A stretch of 64,000 nucleotides of DNA, taken from positions 1 to 64,000 of the forward strand of contig CACLZW010000004.1 in assembly GCA_902611475.1 (NCBI GenBank), given 5' to 3'. The translations under genes were made by a program, and so were the position numbers. The notes below the pieces were generated by a model, which had not been told where the DNA came from, did not search any database, and saw only the letters and a program-made list of their open reading frames with translations. This DNA is from an uncultured Alphaproteobacteria bacterium (GTDB lineage: Bacteria; Pseudomonadota; Alphaproteobacteria; Rhodobacterales; Rhodobacteraceae). Positions 1 to 9,574 of this stretch are shown here, piece by piece (the stretch's first letter is position 1; every line of letters starts with the position of its first letter).

Positions 1-159
1 AGCTTTTGTAGATCGAGACCATTTATGGGATCCGTGATATTTGGTGCATCAAACGTAGATCAACTAAAGTTGATTTTAAAAGGTAAAGACATATACCTTA
101 AAGACGAGGTGTTAGCAGAAGTTAACAAGCTTTATAAAAAAATTCCAATGCCTATGTAA
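1..159 (+). CDS. Aldo/keto reductase, C-terminal fragment (gene enters from outside window)
   Basis: Frame 1 is open from the first base to a TAA at 157-159 and encodes 52 residues, so only the C-terminus of a gene is visible. The motif VIFGASNVDQLK followed by DEVLAEVNKLYKKIPMPM matches the end of Tas/YajO-type NADP(H)-dependent aldo/keto reductases, where a strand carrying a GA(T/S) motif contacts the cofactor and the protein ends in a short Pro-rich tail. The next gene starts 3 bases after the stop, so the two may be co-transcribed. The substrate cannot be told. The ORF track misses it because its start lies outside the window. Confidence 0.75.
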   Translation, partial: SFCRSRPFMGSVIFGASNVDQLKLILKGKDIYLKDEVLAEVNKLYKKIPMPM

Positions 160-162
160 GTT

Positions 163-1080
163 ATGAAAAGTCAAATTTCAATTGAGAATGTCTCAAAAGT
201 ATTTGGAGGGCATAAAGCTTTAAATAATGTTTCCCTTGAAATCAAAGAAGGTGAAATCTTCGCTTTATTGGGGCCAAATGGTGCTGGAAAGACAACATTA
301 ATATCAGCTATATGTGGGTTGTGTATGCAATCAAGTGGGAATATCAAAGTTAATAATTTTGATACTTTAACTCACTACAAAGAGACGAGAAATCAAATTG
401 GGTTAGTTCCTCAAGAGTTACCTTTAGATGGATTTGAGAGCGTTTATAACTCATGTCAATTTTCGAGAGGGCTCTTTGGATTAAAAGACAGCCGAGATCA
501 TATTGAAAAAATTTTAAAAACCTTGTCACTCTTTGATAAAAGAGATGAACAGATTTTTGGACTGTCGGGGGGAATGAAAAGACGTCTCCTTATAGCTAAA
601 GCTTTGGCACATGAACCCAAAATCCTTTTTTTGGATGAGCCTACTGCAGGTGTTGATGTGTCATTAAGAAGAGATATTTGGAAGCTCATAGAAGATCAAA
701 AAAAAATGGGCGTTACTATCATTCTTACAACACACTATATCGAGGAAGCGGAACAGTTGGCTGACAGAGTTGGCATTATTAATTCAGGCGAAATTATTCT
801 CGTTAAAGAAAAAACTGCTCTTATGAGTGAATTTAGTAAAAAAACTACTTTTATAAGATTGAGTAAAAAGCTTAAGAACCCTTCTTTTATGAAAAAAAAT
901 AAAAAGATTTCACTTACAGAGAATGGTATGACGCTTAAGCTCGTTGGCATCAACAACAAGTCTAATGAATTACAATCCATCGTGAATTTACTTTCGCAGA
1001 ATGGTATCGCTTTTACTGAAATTAATACAGTAGACAACTCATTAGAGGATATATTTTTAGATTTGGTTGAAACGCAATGA
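163..1080 (+). CDS. ABC-2 type transporter ATP-binding protein (YadG-like)
   Basis: This is the nucleotide-binding subunit that would power the membrane protein encoded next. The Walker A motif GPNGAGKTT lies at about residues 37-45, the ABC signature LSGGMKRR at 134-141 and the Walker B ILFLDEP at 154-160, followed by a switch-region TTH. A C-terminal extension of about 85 residues after the catalytic core gives a total of 305 aa, close to E. coli YadG. The gene overlaps the permease by the 4 bases ATGA, indicating translational coupling. The YadG/YadH family is poorly characterised, so the exported substrate is unknown. Confidence 0.9.
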   Translation: MKSQISIENVSKVFGGHKALNNVSLEIKEGEIFALLGPNGAGKTTLISAICGLCMQSSGNIKVNNFDTLTHYKETRNQIGLVPQELPLDGFESVYNSCQFSRGLFGLKDSRDHIEKILKTLSLFDKRDEQIFGLSGGMKRRLLIAKALAHEPKILFLDEPTAGVDVSLRRDIWKLIEDQKKMGVTIILTTHYIEEAEQLADRVGIINSGEIILVKEKTALMSEFSKKTTFIRLSKKLKNPSFMKKNKKISLTENGMTLKLVGINNKSNELQSIVNLLSQNGIAFTEINTVDNSLEDIFLDLVETQ

Positions 1081-1838
1081 ACATTCAAGCCGCAATAACA
1101 ATTTACAAATTTGAGATGGCTCGCTTTAGGCGGACTATATTTCAGAGCTTGGTAGCTCCGATAATCACTACTTCCCTCTATTTTGTGGTCTTTGGCGCCG
1201 CGATTGGATCAAAAATTGAAACCATTAATGGCGTCTCATATGGCTCATTCATAGTACCAGGATTAATAATGCTTTATCTGATGACTGAAAGTATCAACAA
1301 CGCCGCCTTCGGAATTTATTTTCCCAAATTTGTTGGCTCAATTTTCGAAGTCCTATCAGCACCTGTCTCTTCTTTGGAAGCCACTGTTGGTTATGTTGGT
1401 GCCGCAGCTTCAAAGTCGACGATAATTGGCTTGATGATCTTTCTTACCTCTAATCTATTTGTTACCCATGATATAAAATATCCTTTAGTAATGGCTATTT
1501 TTATAATTTTGACAGCAATCACCTTTTCTCTTTTCGGATTTATAATTGGTATCTGGGCACAAAACTGGGAGAAATTGAGTATTATACCCACTCTACTTGT
1601 AACCCCATTAGTATTTCTCGGAGGCAGTTTTTACTCCATTGATATGTTGCCTGAGTTTTGGCAAAAGGTATCATTACTTAACCCTGTTTTTTATCTTATA
1701 AGCGGTTTTAGATGGAGTTTTTTTGGTACATCTGAAATACCTATAGCCCTATCTATAGTAGCTATATTGTCATTTATGGCGATCTGTCTAGCAGTTATTG
1801 CCATAATTTTCAAAACGGGCTACAGACTACGAACATAA
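1077..1838 (+). CDS. ABC-2 type transporter permease (YadH-like)
   Basis: The 253-aa protein is very hydrophobic, with about six predicted membrane segments, and carries the ABC-2 family pattern LNPVFYLISGFRWSFFG near the C-terminus, as in YadH and related NodJ-type permeases. It forms the inner-membrane part of the exporter driven by the preceding ATPase, with which it overlaps by 4 bases. Its stop codon directly abuts the stop codon of the convergent glutaryl-CoA dehydrogenase gene, leaving no intergenic base. The transported substrate cannot be inferred. Confidence 0.9.
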   Translation: MNIQAAITIYKFEMARFRRTIFQSLVAPIITTSLYFVVFGAAIGSKIETINGVSYGSFIVPGLIMLYLMTESINNAAFGIYFPKFVGSIFEVLSAPVSSLEATVGYVGAAASKSTIIGLMIFLTSNLFVTHDIKYPLVMAIFIILTAITFSLFGFIIGIWAQNWEKLSIIPTLLVTPLVFLGGSFYSIDMLPEFWQKVSLLNPVFYLISGFRWSFFGTSEIPIALSIVAILSFMAICLAVIAIIFKTGYRLRT

Positions 1839-3056
1839 TCAGAAAAAGGCTTGAATACCTGTTTGAGCTCTACCCAAAATGAGTGCATGTATATCATGTG
1901 TACCCTCGTAAGTGTTAACCGTCTCTAAATTTTGCGCGTGGCGCATTACACCGTACTCAGATGATATACCGTTCCCTCCATGCATATCTCTTGCTTGACG
2001 AGCGATATCCAGTGCTTTACCACAATTGTTTCTTTTCATCAGGCTTATTGCTTCTGGTGCACCGCGACCCTCATCTATCAGTCTGCCTAGCCTGAGCGCT
2101 CCTTGTAAACCTAACGAAATCTCCGTTTGCATATCAGCCAATTTTTTTTGAAATAATTGAGTCCCGGCTAAAGGCTTATTAAATTGCTTTCTTGACAGAC
2201 CGTAATCTCTTGCTGCATGCCAGCAAAATTCCGCAGCGCCCATGGCTCCCCAGGCTATGCCATATCTCGCCATGTTTAAACAACTGAAAGGTCCTTTCAA
2301 ACCTTCAACATCCTCTAAAATATTTTCTTCAGGAACAAAGACATTATTAAAACTTATTTCACCAGTAACAGAAGCACGCAAGCTCAATTTCCCGGGTATT
2401 TTTTTCGTTTCCAGTCCAACGAAATTCTTTTCTAATATAAAGCCTTTAATTTTATTCTCATGAAATTCCGACTTTGCCCAAATAACGAAAACATCTGCTA
2501 TAGGAGCATTTGAGATCCACATTTTTGAACCATTCAACTCAAATCCACCGGCTACTTTTTTTGCTTTTGTCGTCATAGAAGCTGGGTCAGAACCAGAGTT
2601 TGCTTCTGTGAGCCCAAAGCAGCCAACACTTGCACCAGATGCCAATTTTGGAAGGTATTTTTCTTTTTGTGATTGGGATCCAAATTTGTATATAGGATAC
2701 ATTACAAGAGATGATTGAACTGACATCATAGACCTGTAGCCTGAATCTACTTTTTCTATCTCTCTTGTTATTAATCCATATGAAACGTAATTAGCTCCTA
2801 GCCCCCCAAATTCCTCCGGTATTGTACACCCTAGCAAGCCGGTGTCGCCCATGAGTTTGAAAATGCCCTCATCTATAATTTCTTCGTTATATGCTTTTTC
2901 GATTCGCACGCTAAGCTCCTTATTAGCAAAGGAGGCAGCTGTCTCGCTAATCATCCTTTCCTCTTCTGAAAGTTGATCGGATATCAGAAATGGGTCGGCC
3001 CATTGAAAAAAAGAGTCCCTGTCTTTTTTTTCTTTTACTTCGATAGTGTCTTTCAT
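1839..3056 (-). CDS. gcdH: Glutaryl-CoA dehydrogenase (acyl-CoA dehydrogenase family)
   Basis: The predicted enzyme oxidatively decarboxylates glutaryl-CoA to crotonyl-CoA with FAD, in lysine, tryptophan or dicarboxylate breakdown. The 405-aa length is typical of GcdH. Visible features are the FAD/substrate motif [12 protein letters not shown], the MHGGNGIS segment and the catalytic-base motif [10 protein letters not shown] with the Glu near residue 384. The C-terminus [13 protein letters not shown] is characteristic of this subgroup. An AAAGGGA Shine-Dalgarno-like sequence sits just before the ATG, and a TATAAT lies further upstream on the minus strand. The gene stands alone. The Pim-like operon about 38 kb away could produce its substrate, which is an inference. 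Confidence 0.9.
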   Translation of the reverse strand: MKDTIEVKEKKDRDSFFQWADPFLISDQLSEEERMISETAASFANKELSVRIEKAYNEEIIDEGIFKLMGDTGLLGCTIPEEFGGLGANYVSYGLITREIEKVDSGYRSMMSVQSSLVMYPIYKFGSQSQKEKYLPKLASGASVGCFGLTEANSGSDPASMTTKAKKVAGGFELNGSKMWISNAPIADVFVIWAKSEFHENKIKGFILEKNFVGLETKKIPGKLSLRASVTGEISFNNVFVPEENILEDVEGLKGPFSCLNMARYGIAWGAMGAAEFCWHAARDYGLSRKQFNKPLAGTQLFQKKLADMQTEISLGLQGALRLGRLIDEGRGAPEAISLMKRNNCGKALDIARQARDMHGGNGISSEYGVMRHAQNLETVNTYEGTHDIHALILGRAQTGIQAFF

Positions 3057-3087
3057 AGAGATTCCCTTTTGACTTTTTAGGATTTTG

Positions 3088-3105
3088 ATACTTTAATTAT
3101 AGTAT
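3088..3105 (-). promoter_or_regulatory. Possible gcdH promoter element with inverted repeat
   Basis: On the minus strand a perfect TATAAT (3101-3096) lies about 40 bases before the gcdH start. It is embedded in an inverted repeat ATACT-N8-AGTAT (3088-3105) that could be an operator. No convincing -35 hexamer is seen at the expected distance, so this is only a candidate. Confidence 0.3.
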
Positions 3106-3186
3106 TGTGTTTGAAAAAATACAGTGTTTTGGGGGAAGTTTTTCATTGCCACCATTTTTTAACGTCAAATAATAGGATTTAGACAA

Positions 3187-4506
3187 ATGGCCAATAACAT
3201 TATTAAGAATTCATTAGAAAATCATTGGATGCCGTTTACCGATAACAGAGGCTTTAAGATAGACCCAAGACTTATTACAGAAGCCTCAGGTGTATATATG
3301 ACTAGCCATAAGAATACAAAAATCATTGATGGTTCTTCTGGCTTATTTTGTTCTCCTGCTGGACACTGTCATCCAAAAATTATTGAAGCAGTTCACAATC
3401 AGCTGAAGAAGAACACCTACACATCTCCTTTTGGTATGGGCCATCCAGCCAGTTTCGAATTAGCAGATAAAGTCTCGGAACTTACTCCAGAAGAAATGAA
3501 CCATGTATTTTTTGTAAATTCAGGTTCTGAAGCTATAGATACAGCATTAAAAATAATAATGTCCTATAATTCTGCTACCGGTCAAAATAGGCATCGTTTT
3601 GTAAGTAGAGAAAGAGCTTATCATGGGGTCAATATTGGCGGAGTATCTTTATCCGGAATGGTTAATAACCGAAGAACCTTTCCCGTAGTTATGCCGAACG
3701 TTGTGTTAATGCGACATACATGGACCGGAGAAGAGCTTAAAGTTAAAGGGCAACCTAAAAATGGAGTTGAACTAGCTAATGACCTAGAAAGGTTTGCACA
3801 AGCTTATGGTGGCAATACTATCGCCGCTTGTTTCGTTGAGCCAGTTGCAGGGTCGACAGGAACTTTAGTACCCCCAGAGGGTTACCTTGAAAGACTAAGA
3901 GAAATATGTGATGAGCATGGGATTTTACTTGTTTTTGACGAGGTAATAACTGGCTTTGGTCGAATGGGAACTCCTTTTGCTTCACAAAAATTTGATGTAA
4001 CGCCAGACATTATGACAATGGCAAAAGCAATTACAAATGGTTCGATGCCAATGGGGGCAGTATGTGTCAAAGACCATATTTATGAAACTGTTACAGATAA
4101 CTCTAACCCAGATACTATTGAGTTTTTTCACGGATATACTTATTCTGGTCACCCCGGTTCATGTGCAGCAGGTTTGGCATCACTTGAAATATATGAGGAG
4201 GAAGATTTATTTAACAGAGCTAATGAAATGTCTGGTTATTTTCTTGATGCTCTTTTTTCACTCTGCGATCATCCACTAGTAAAAGATGTGAGAGGAATTG
4301 GGATGATGGGTGGAGTAGAGCTTCATGCCGACGGGCATCCAGGAAAAAGAGGAACAAAATTCCAAAAAGAGTTGTTCTGGGAGGGTCTACACGTCAAATT
4401 TACTGGTGACTCAGGAATTGTAGCTCCAATGTTCATTTCTGAACATAAACATATTGATGAGATCATTGAAAAGTTTAGGAGTACCCTAAACAAACATGGG
4501 AATTAA
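3187..4506 (+). CDS. Class III omega-amino acid:pyruvate aminotransferase
   Basis: A PLP-dependent fold-type I aminotransferase of 439 aa. The segment LFCSPAGHCHPKI near the N-terminus, the cofactor-binding VFDEVITGFGRMG (Asp near 251) and the Schiff-base lysine in MAKAITNG (Lys near 280) are all present. The closest recognised group is beta-alanine (or omega-amino acid):pyruvate transaminase. Related enzymes use taurine, polyamines or other amines, so the substrate stays open. An AGGA lies about 10 bases before the ATG. The next gene, selO, follows after 18 bases in the same direction, but no functional link is evident. Confidence 0.88.
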   Translation: MANNIIKNSLENHWMPFTDNRGFKIDPRLITEASGVYMTSHKNTKIIDGSSGLFCSPAGHCHPKIIEAVHNQLKKNTYTSPFGMGHPASFELADKVSELTPEEMNHVFFVNSGSEAIDTALKIIMSYNSATGQNRHRFVSRERAYHGVNIGGVSLSGMVNNRRTFPVVMPNVVLMRHTWTGEELKVKGQPKNGVELANDLERFAQAYGGNTIAACFVEPVAGSTGTLVPPEGYLERLREICDEHGILLVFDEVITGFGRMGTPFASQKFDVTPDIMTMAKAITNGSMPMGAVCVKDHIYETVTDNSNPDTIEFFHGYTYSGHPGSCAAGLASLEIYEEEDLFNRANEMSGYFLDALFSLCDHPLVKDVRGIGMMGGVELHADGHPGKRGTKFQKELFWEGLHVKFTGDSGIVAPMFISEHKHIDEIIEKFRSTLNKHGN

Positions 4507-4524
4507 TCGAACGAAGATTTAATA

Positions 4525-6009
4525 ATGAATTCCATTAATTTGGAGAATACATACACATCTCTGCCTCAAGAGTTTTTCAGGTATACAGAGGCAGAGGCTA
4601 TGCCTGATGTCAATGTGGTTACGATAAACGAACAATTAGCGGACTTGCTTAACATCGATATTGGTTTTTTAAAAAGTCAATCTGGCCTTAGATTTCTAAG
4701 TGGGAAAAATTCTAAAACGCTTCCTAATTCTATTTCTCTAGCATACGCAGGGCATCAATTCGGGCATTTGGTACCACAATTAGGTGATGGCCGCGCAGTT
4801 CTACTGGGAGACAAAATTTGTCAAGATGGTGTGAGGCGAGACATACAACTAAAAGGAAGTGGAAAAACATACTTCTCTCGAGGAGGAGATGGTAGAGCGG
4901 GAATAGGACCTGTTATTAGAGAGTACCTAATTTCGGAGAGTATGCACCATTTGGGAGTTCCTACCACTAGGTCTTTAGCTGTTTTATTAACCGGGGAAAA
5001 GGTTGTTAGAGCAGAAGTTTCCCCTGGAGCGATGCTGGCAAGAGTTGCAAAAAGCCATGTTAGAGTTGGTACATTTGAGTTTTTTGCAATAAGAAATCAG
5101 AAGGACCATATAAGAAAGTTGGCCGATTTTATGATTGAAAGAAGCCATCCAGACCTATCTGATAAAAAGGAAAAATATAAATTATTTTTTGAGAGAATAG
5201 TTAAAGGTCAAGCTACCTTAGTGGCTCAATGGAACTCAGTTGGTTTTATTCACGGTGTAATGAATACAGATAATACCTCCATATCTTGCGAGACAATCGA
5301 TTATGGGCCATGTGCGTTCATGGACTCTTATGAAGCAAATAAAGTTTTTAGCTCAATAGACCAGTATGGAAGATACGCTTTCTCTAACCAATCACGCGTA
5401 GCTCCATGGAACCTAAGCAGGTTGGCAGAAACCATTTTATTTTTAATTTCCAAGAATACATCAGACGCAATAAAAGTAGTTGAAGAAATTCTTTTTGATT
5501 TTGATAAAAATTTCAACAATTCTTTAGATATTTTAATATCACACAAATTGGGGTTTAAAAATAACTCAAAAAAAACAAGCTCGCTTTATTCCGAGTTACT
5601 GAATTTAATGGAGGCTGGTAAAGCAGATTTTACCGGGACTTTCAAGTCACTCAAAGCAACGCTAATTAAAGAAGACGACACTGCTTTCTTAAATAATTTT
5701 AGAAATTCAGATGAGGAGAACCAGCACGCTGTTAGTCAATGGTTAGGCAATTGGAGAAAATTATTACAGGAAAATAGCAAGAGTAAAACCGAGGCAATTG
5801 AATTGCTAAGTTCAAGTAACCCTGAGTTTATTATGAGAAACCATCTTGTAGAACAGGCTATTGGGAAAGCAACAAAGGGTGATTTTTCTGATTTTGAGAT
5901 TCTATGTGATCTTTTAATTACTCCTTTCGAAGTAAAGGAAAATCATGAAACGTTTTATAATGCACCAAGAGATAGCGAAGTCGTGCATCAAACTTTCTGT
6001 GGGACATAA
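4525..6009 (+). CDS. selO: Protein adenylyltransferase SelO (YdiU/UPF0061 family)
   Basis: SelO is a pseudokinase-fold enzyme that transfers AMP from ATP to Ser/Thr/Tyr residues of proteins, linked in E. coli to oxidative stress responses. The 494-aa protein has the family signatures AGHQFGHLVPQLGDGRA, the nucleotide-binding LKGSGKTYFSRGGDGRAG around residues 110-130, and the metal-binding HGVMNTDNTS with a following DYGPCAFMD. The C-terminus ends in TFCGT with a single cysteine, the place where eukaryotic SelO carries a redox Cys/Sec motif. Its TAA overlaps the ATG of the cytochrome b561 gene (TAATG), suggesting coupled translation. Confidence 0.93.
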   Translation: MNSINLENTYTSLPQEFFRYTEAEAMPDVNVVTINEQLADLLNIDIGFLKSQSGLRFLSGKNSKTLPNSISLAYAGHQFGHLVPQLGDGRAVLLGDKICQDGVRRDIQLKGSGKTYFSRGGDGRAGIGPVIREYLISESMHHLGVPTTRSLAVLLTGEKVVRAEVSPGAMLARVAKSHVRVGTFEFFAIRNQKDHIRKLADFMIERSHPDLSDKKEKYKLFFERIVKGQATLVAQWNSVGFIHGVMNTDNTSISCETIDYGPCAFMDSYEANKVFSSIDQYGRYAFSNQSRVAPWNLSRLAETILFLISKNTSDAIKVVEEILFDFDKNFNNSLDILISHKLGFKNNSKKTSSLYSELLNLMEAGKADFTGTFKSLKATLIKEDDTAFLNNFRNSDEENQHAVSQWLGNWRKLLQENSKSKTEAIELLSSSNPEFIMRNHLVEQAIGKATKGDFSDFEILCDLLITPFEVKENHETFYNAPRDSEVVHQTFCGT

Positions 6010-6524
6010 TGTCTGCAAATAAAAGTTTAAATATTCCCACTCATTATAATAAATTTCACATCCTTATCCACTGGCTAGTAGTTGTCATCATCTTGTTCCA
6101 AATGATCACTGGCGATAAAATTGCCTTAGAATTTTTAGCACTTCGTAATGAGGCCATCACCAACAATGGAAATACAAGCAATAGTCAATTTCATATATTA
6201 GGAGGCGTATTTATATTTTTACTTATGGCTGTTAGAATTTTTCTAAGAATAAAATTTGGTGTCCCTACTCCCACAAAGAAAACAAATGCTTTATTGAAAT
6301 TTTTATCAACTTTTGTGCATTTGGGGATTTATTATATTCTTTTTGCTATTCCTATTACCGGTCTATTGGCCTTTTCAACTGTCAATATCGATCTGGGTAT
6401 AGCTCACAAAATTCTAGTTAATATATTATACCTCTTTATACTAACCCATCTCATTGGCGTTGCTTATCATCAAATTTTTCTTGGGGATAATATTATGCAA
6501 AGGATAACCAGCTGGAAATCATAG
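6009..6524 (+). CDS. Cytochrome b561-type di-heme membrane protein
   Basis: A 171-aa protein with four predicted membrane helices and histidines placed as heme b ligands: FHILIHWLV in helix 1, HILGGVF in helix 2, HLGIYYI in helix 3 and AHK...THLIGVAYH in helix 4. This matches bacterial YodB/CybB cytochrome b561, which moves electrons between quinol and periplasmic acceptors such as superoxide. It starts within the stop codon of selO, so the two are probably one transcriptional unit with a shared redox theme. It ends two bases before the convergent cobT. Confidence 0.88.
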   Translation: MSANKSLNIPTHYNKFHILIHWLVVVIILFQMITGDKIALEFLALRNEAITNNGNTSNSQFHILGGVFIFLLMAVRIFLRIKFGVPTPTKKTNALLKFLSTFVHLGIYYILFAIPITGLLAFSTVNIDLGIAHKILVNILYLFILTHLIGVAYHQIFLGDNIMQRITSWKS

Positions 6525-6525
6525 C

Positions 6526-7551
6526 TTATTGTTTTCCAGAAACTCCTGAATCTTCAAACGTGGCCATTTCTACATGACACTTGAAAGCCGCTTTGACTAT
6601 GGAAGTAGCTAAGGCAGCACCGGACCCTTCCCCTAAGGCCATATCTAGACGCAAAATAGGCTTTTTGTTTAACATCTTTAGTAGCAACAGATGCCCTGGT
6701 TCCTTAGAGCAGTGCCCAAATAAACAATGATCAAGGATATCCTTCCTTTCGAAGAAAATCGGTAATACTGCTGCAGTACAAATAAAACCATCTAAAATTA
6801 CTGGCACCGAATAATGCTTCGCAGCTACTACAGCTCCACAAATCGCTGCTTGTTCTCTACCGCCTAGAGATACGCCTGCATCGAGAGGTCTTACAATACC
6901 AGGCCGATTTGTCTTTACTGCTCTTTCAATTATTTTGCCCTTATGTATTACCTGGTCTTGGTTAGAGCCAGTTCCTGGTCCTACCCATGAACTTACTTCG
7001 TTATTAAAAAAATAATAACATAATGCTGATGCAATTGTTGTATTACCAATTCCCATTTCTCCCAATGTAATTAAATCCATATTCTCTGAAACTGCACGCA
7101 ACCCTATGTTAAAGGACTTAATAAACTCCGTTTCATCCATGGCACGTCCAATGGATATATCAGCCGTTGGTTTTTCTAGATCGATCGGGATAACCTCTAG
7201 ATTGATTTCGTTTGACTCACATATCTTATTTATTGCTGCTTTTCCCAATTTAAACGTTTCTACCATCTGAAAAGTAACTTCTTGAGGAAATGGGTTTATT
7301 GATTGTCTACACACACCATGATTACCAGCAAATACAATAGTGGATATTGTCTCCATGTCTTTCATAGTCTTTTTGCCCCAAGATGACAAAAAAACTGCTA
7401 TGTCTTCAAGCTGACCTAGGGAATTGGCTGGTTTCAACAAATTCTTTTGCCTTTCAACAGCTTTTTCTTTTAATTCTTTGGACCATGTTGGTGCGCTATC
7501 CACTAAATTAAAAATATCATCTATAGTGTGGACTAATTCTAATTTTTTCAT
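6526..7551 (-). CDS. cobT: Nicotinate-nucleotide--dimethylbenzimidazole phosphoribosyltransferase
   Basis: CobT (CobU in Pseudomonas denitrificans naming) makes alpha-ribazole 5'-phosphate from nicotinate mononucleotide and dimethylbenzimidazole for the cobalamin lower ligand. The 341-aa protein has GEMGIGNTTIASAL, GPGTGSNQDQ and LDMALGEGSGAAL, the last holding the conserved catalytic Glu. It diverges from cobD, with fewer than 80 bases between the starts, so a shared control region must be very compact. The start has no strong Shine-Dalgarno sequence. bluB, which supplies dimethylbenzimidazole, is not in the window. Confidence 0.95.
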   Translation of the reverse strand: MKKLELVHTIDDIFNLVDSAPTWSKELKEKAVERQKNLLKPANSLGQLEDIAVFLSSWGKKTMKDMETISTIVFAGNHGVCRQSINPFPQEVTFQMVETFKLGKAAINKICESNEINLEVIPIDLEKPTADISIGRAMDETEFIKSFNIGLRAVSENMDLITLGEMGIGNTTIASALCYYFFNNEVSSWVGPGTGSNQDQVIHKGKIIERAVKTNRPGIVRPLDAGVSLGGREQAAICGAVVAAKHYSVPVILDGFICTAAVLPIFFERKDILDHCLFGHCSKEPGHLLLLKMLNKKPILRLDMALGEGSGAALATSIVKAAFKCHVEMATFEDSGVSGKQ

Positions 7552-7629
7552 AAAAACTCAATATGGATATGTTAAAACGACTATAGTTTGGATATAAAAA
7601 TTTTAAGGCAAAGACAACTGATTATTACC

Positions 7630-8601
7630 ATGTACTCTGAAATTTATTTTATGGTCCCCTTAATACTCTTAATAGCCCTAACCCTGGATATTATAATAGG
7701 GTGGCCGGAAAAAGTTTACGAGAATATTGGGCACCCAGTTACTTGGATTGGCAAAGTAATATCGTATTTTGAACACTTACTAAATAAGAGAGAATACTCG
7801 AAAAAATCACTTAAACTCCTTGGGACTTTAACTTTTTTTCTAACCGTGTTCCCAATAACAGCGATAGCTTTTTTGATAGAGCAAATGCTTTTAAATTTTT
7901 ATTATGGTTTTGTTATCCAAGCATTATTAATTTGGCCATTTTTAGCAACTAAATCTCTCTACACACATGTTAAAGATGTCGCGGATTCGCTTGACAAAAA
8001 AGACTTAATTGCTTCCCGAGCAGCGCTCTCAAAGATAGTCGGTAGAGACTTAACAAATTCCGATGAAAATACTATATGTGGTGGCGCCATCGAAAGCTTA
8101 TCTGAGAACACGTCTGATGGAATAATCGCTCCTTTATTTTGGGCATTTCTTTTTGGACTTCCTGGAATAGTTTTTTATAAAGCGATAAATACGTTGGACA
8201 GTATGGTAGGGTATAAGAACAATAAGTTCATAGACTTTGGCTGGTTTAGCGCTACCGTTGATGACTTTGTAAATTGGGTGCCAGCGAGATTGTCTTCTAT
8301 TCTTTTTTGTGCCCTTACTCTTAAACCAATTAAAACATTTCTATTTTCTTTAAAGAATGCAAAAGCAAGCACTTCTCCAAATGCTGGATGGCCACAAGCA
8401 ACATTCGCGTACATTCTTGGGATATCTCTTCTTGGGCCAAAACGATCAAAAGGCATACTTATCGAACAGCCAACTATCAACGTTGGGCACCCTTTACCTA
8501 ACAAAGAAAACCTCTCAACAGCTCTTAAATATTATATTTATATTATTATTGAAATATACGTAATACTCTTTGCTCTCAATTTTTGGTTCATGAATGGGTA
8601 A
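7630..8601 (+). CDS. cobD: Adenosylcobinamide-phosphate synthase (CbiB/CobD), membrane protein
   Basis: CobD attaches (R)-1-amino-2-propanol or its phosphate to adenosylcobyric acid. The sequence shows several hydrophobic segments and the family motifs GHPVTWIGK near the N-terminus, AIESLSENTSDGIIAPLFW mid-protein and NAGWPQATFAY near the end. The ORF track begins at a TTG at 7588. I prefer the ATG at 7630 because family members begin shortly before the first membrane helix, giving 323 aa, but neither start has a good ribosome-binding site. It overlaps cobC by 8 bases and is probably co-transcribed with it. Confidence 0.92.
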   Translation: MYSEIYFMVPLILLIALTLDIIIGWPEKVYENIGHPVTWIGKVISYFEHLLNKREYSKKSLKLLGTLTFFLTVFPITAIAFLIEQMLLNFYYGFVIQALLIWPFLATKSLYTHVKDVADSLDKKDLIASRAALSKIVGRDLTNSDENTICGGAIESLSENTSDGIIAPLFWAFLFGLPGIVFYKAINTLDSMVGYKNNKFIDFGWFSATVDDFVNWVPARLSSILFCALTLKPIKTFLFSLKNAKASTSPNAGWPQATFAYILGISLLGPKRSKGILIEQPTINVGHPLPNKENLSTALKYYIYIIIEIYVILFALNFWFMNG

Positions 8602-9574
8602 TAAGGATCTTAATATACAACACGGAGGTGATATTGACCTTGCCATAAAAAAATATGGAGGGCAAAGAGCAGATTGGATAGACCTCTCTACTGGTATAAA
8701 TAGAACCTCGTATCCATGGCAGGAAAGCGTAAAGGTCGAGTTAAGAGACTTACCAAGTAATAAACTTTTGATGGGTTTAGAGAAAGCTGCATCGAGAGCA
8801 TATAAGGTCGCAGAAGGCACTGATACCGCAGCTGTTCAGGGGGCTCAACAAATTATTAGCCTCTTACCTATATGCTTAAAAAATTATAATTCAGTAGCTA
8901 TACTTGGACCAACATATAATGAGTATGAAAAGGCTTTCAAAAGTTCCGGAATTAAAGCCGAGACAGTATCTGAGGTTTCAAAACTATCTTCTAGTGATAT
9001 TGCTATTATAGTTAATCCTAATAATCCTACAGGTAAAGTGATTGCCGAAGAGGTACTTGACGATTTGTCAAAAAAAGTAAGAATTTTGATTATTGATGAA
9101 AGCTTTAAAATGTTCTCTTCGAGAAGAATTCAAAAGTTCGATAATGTAATACAAATTAACTCACTGGGAAAATTCTTTGGCTTAGCAGGCGTAAGACTTG
9201 GATTTGTATCAGGCCCCTCTGATTTTATTAAATCGGTAAGAGGAATGTTAGGACCTTGGCCAGTTTCTAGCGTAGCTGCCGAAATTGGCATAATTGCCCT
9301 GAATGACAAAACTTGGATATCTGCAATGGAAAAAATATTGCTTGAAGGGAGTAATGTTTTGCATGAAGCTTGTAATACAAAAAATTGGAAATTAGTTGGA
9401 AAAACTAATTTATTTCATACGTATGCCACTTCGAATTGTGTTGAAGTTGAAGAGCAATTTGCAGCCCATTATATTTGGATTAGAACTTTTGATTATTCTA
9501 AAAGCTGGGTAAGACTTGGCATTCCAACTTCAAAGTATGAGTGGGCAAGAGTTAGACATGCGCTCAATCAATAA
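8594..9574 (+). CDS. cobC: CobC, L-threonine-O-3-phosphate decarboxylase-like PLP enzyme
   Basis: The protein belongs to the histidinol-phosphate/threonine-phosphate decarboxylase group of fold-type I PLP enzymes. In cobalamin synthesis it supplies the aminopropanol (phosphate) arm for CobD. Visible features are the early HGGD motif, VNPNNPTGKV, the IIDESFKMF cofactor-binding Asp region and the PLP lysine in NSLGKFFGLAGVRLGF. At 326 aa it is of normal size. It starts inside the end of cobD and converges with cobQ, whose stop codon is the next base. Assignment to cobC over hisC rests on the neighbourhood and the N-terminal HGGD. Confidence 0.9.
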   Translation: MGNKDLNIQHGGDIDLAIKKYGGQRADWIDLSTGINRTSYPWQESVKVELRDLPSNKLLMGLEKAASRAYKVAEGTDTAAVQGAQQIISLLPICLKNYNSVAILGPTYNEYEKAFKSSGIKAETVSEVSKLSSSDIAIIVNPNNPTGKVIAEEVLDDLSKKVRILIIDESFKMFSSRRIQKFDNVIQINSLGKFFGLAGVRLGFVSGPSDFIKSVRGMLGPWPVSSVAAEIGIIALNDKTWISAMEKILLEGSNVLHEACNTKNWKLVGKTNLFHTYATSNCVEVEEQFAAHYIWIRTFDYSKSWVRLGIPTSKYEWARVRHALNQ

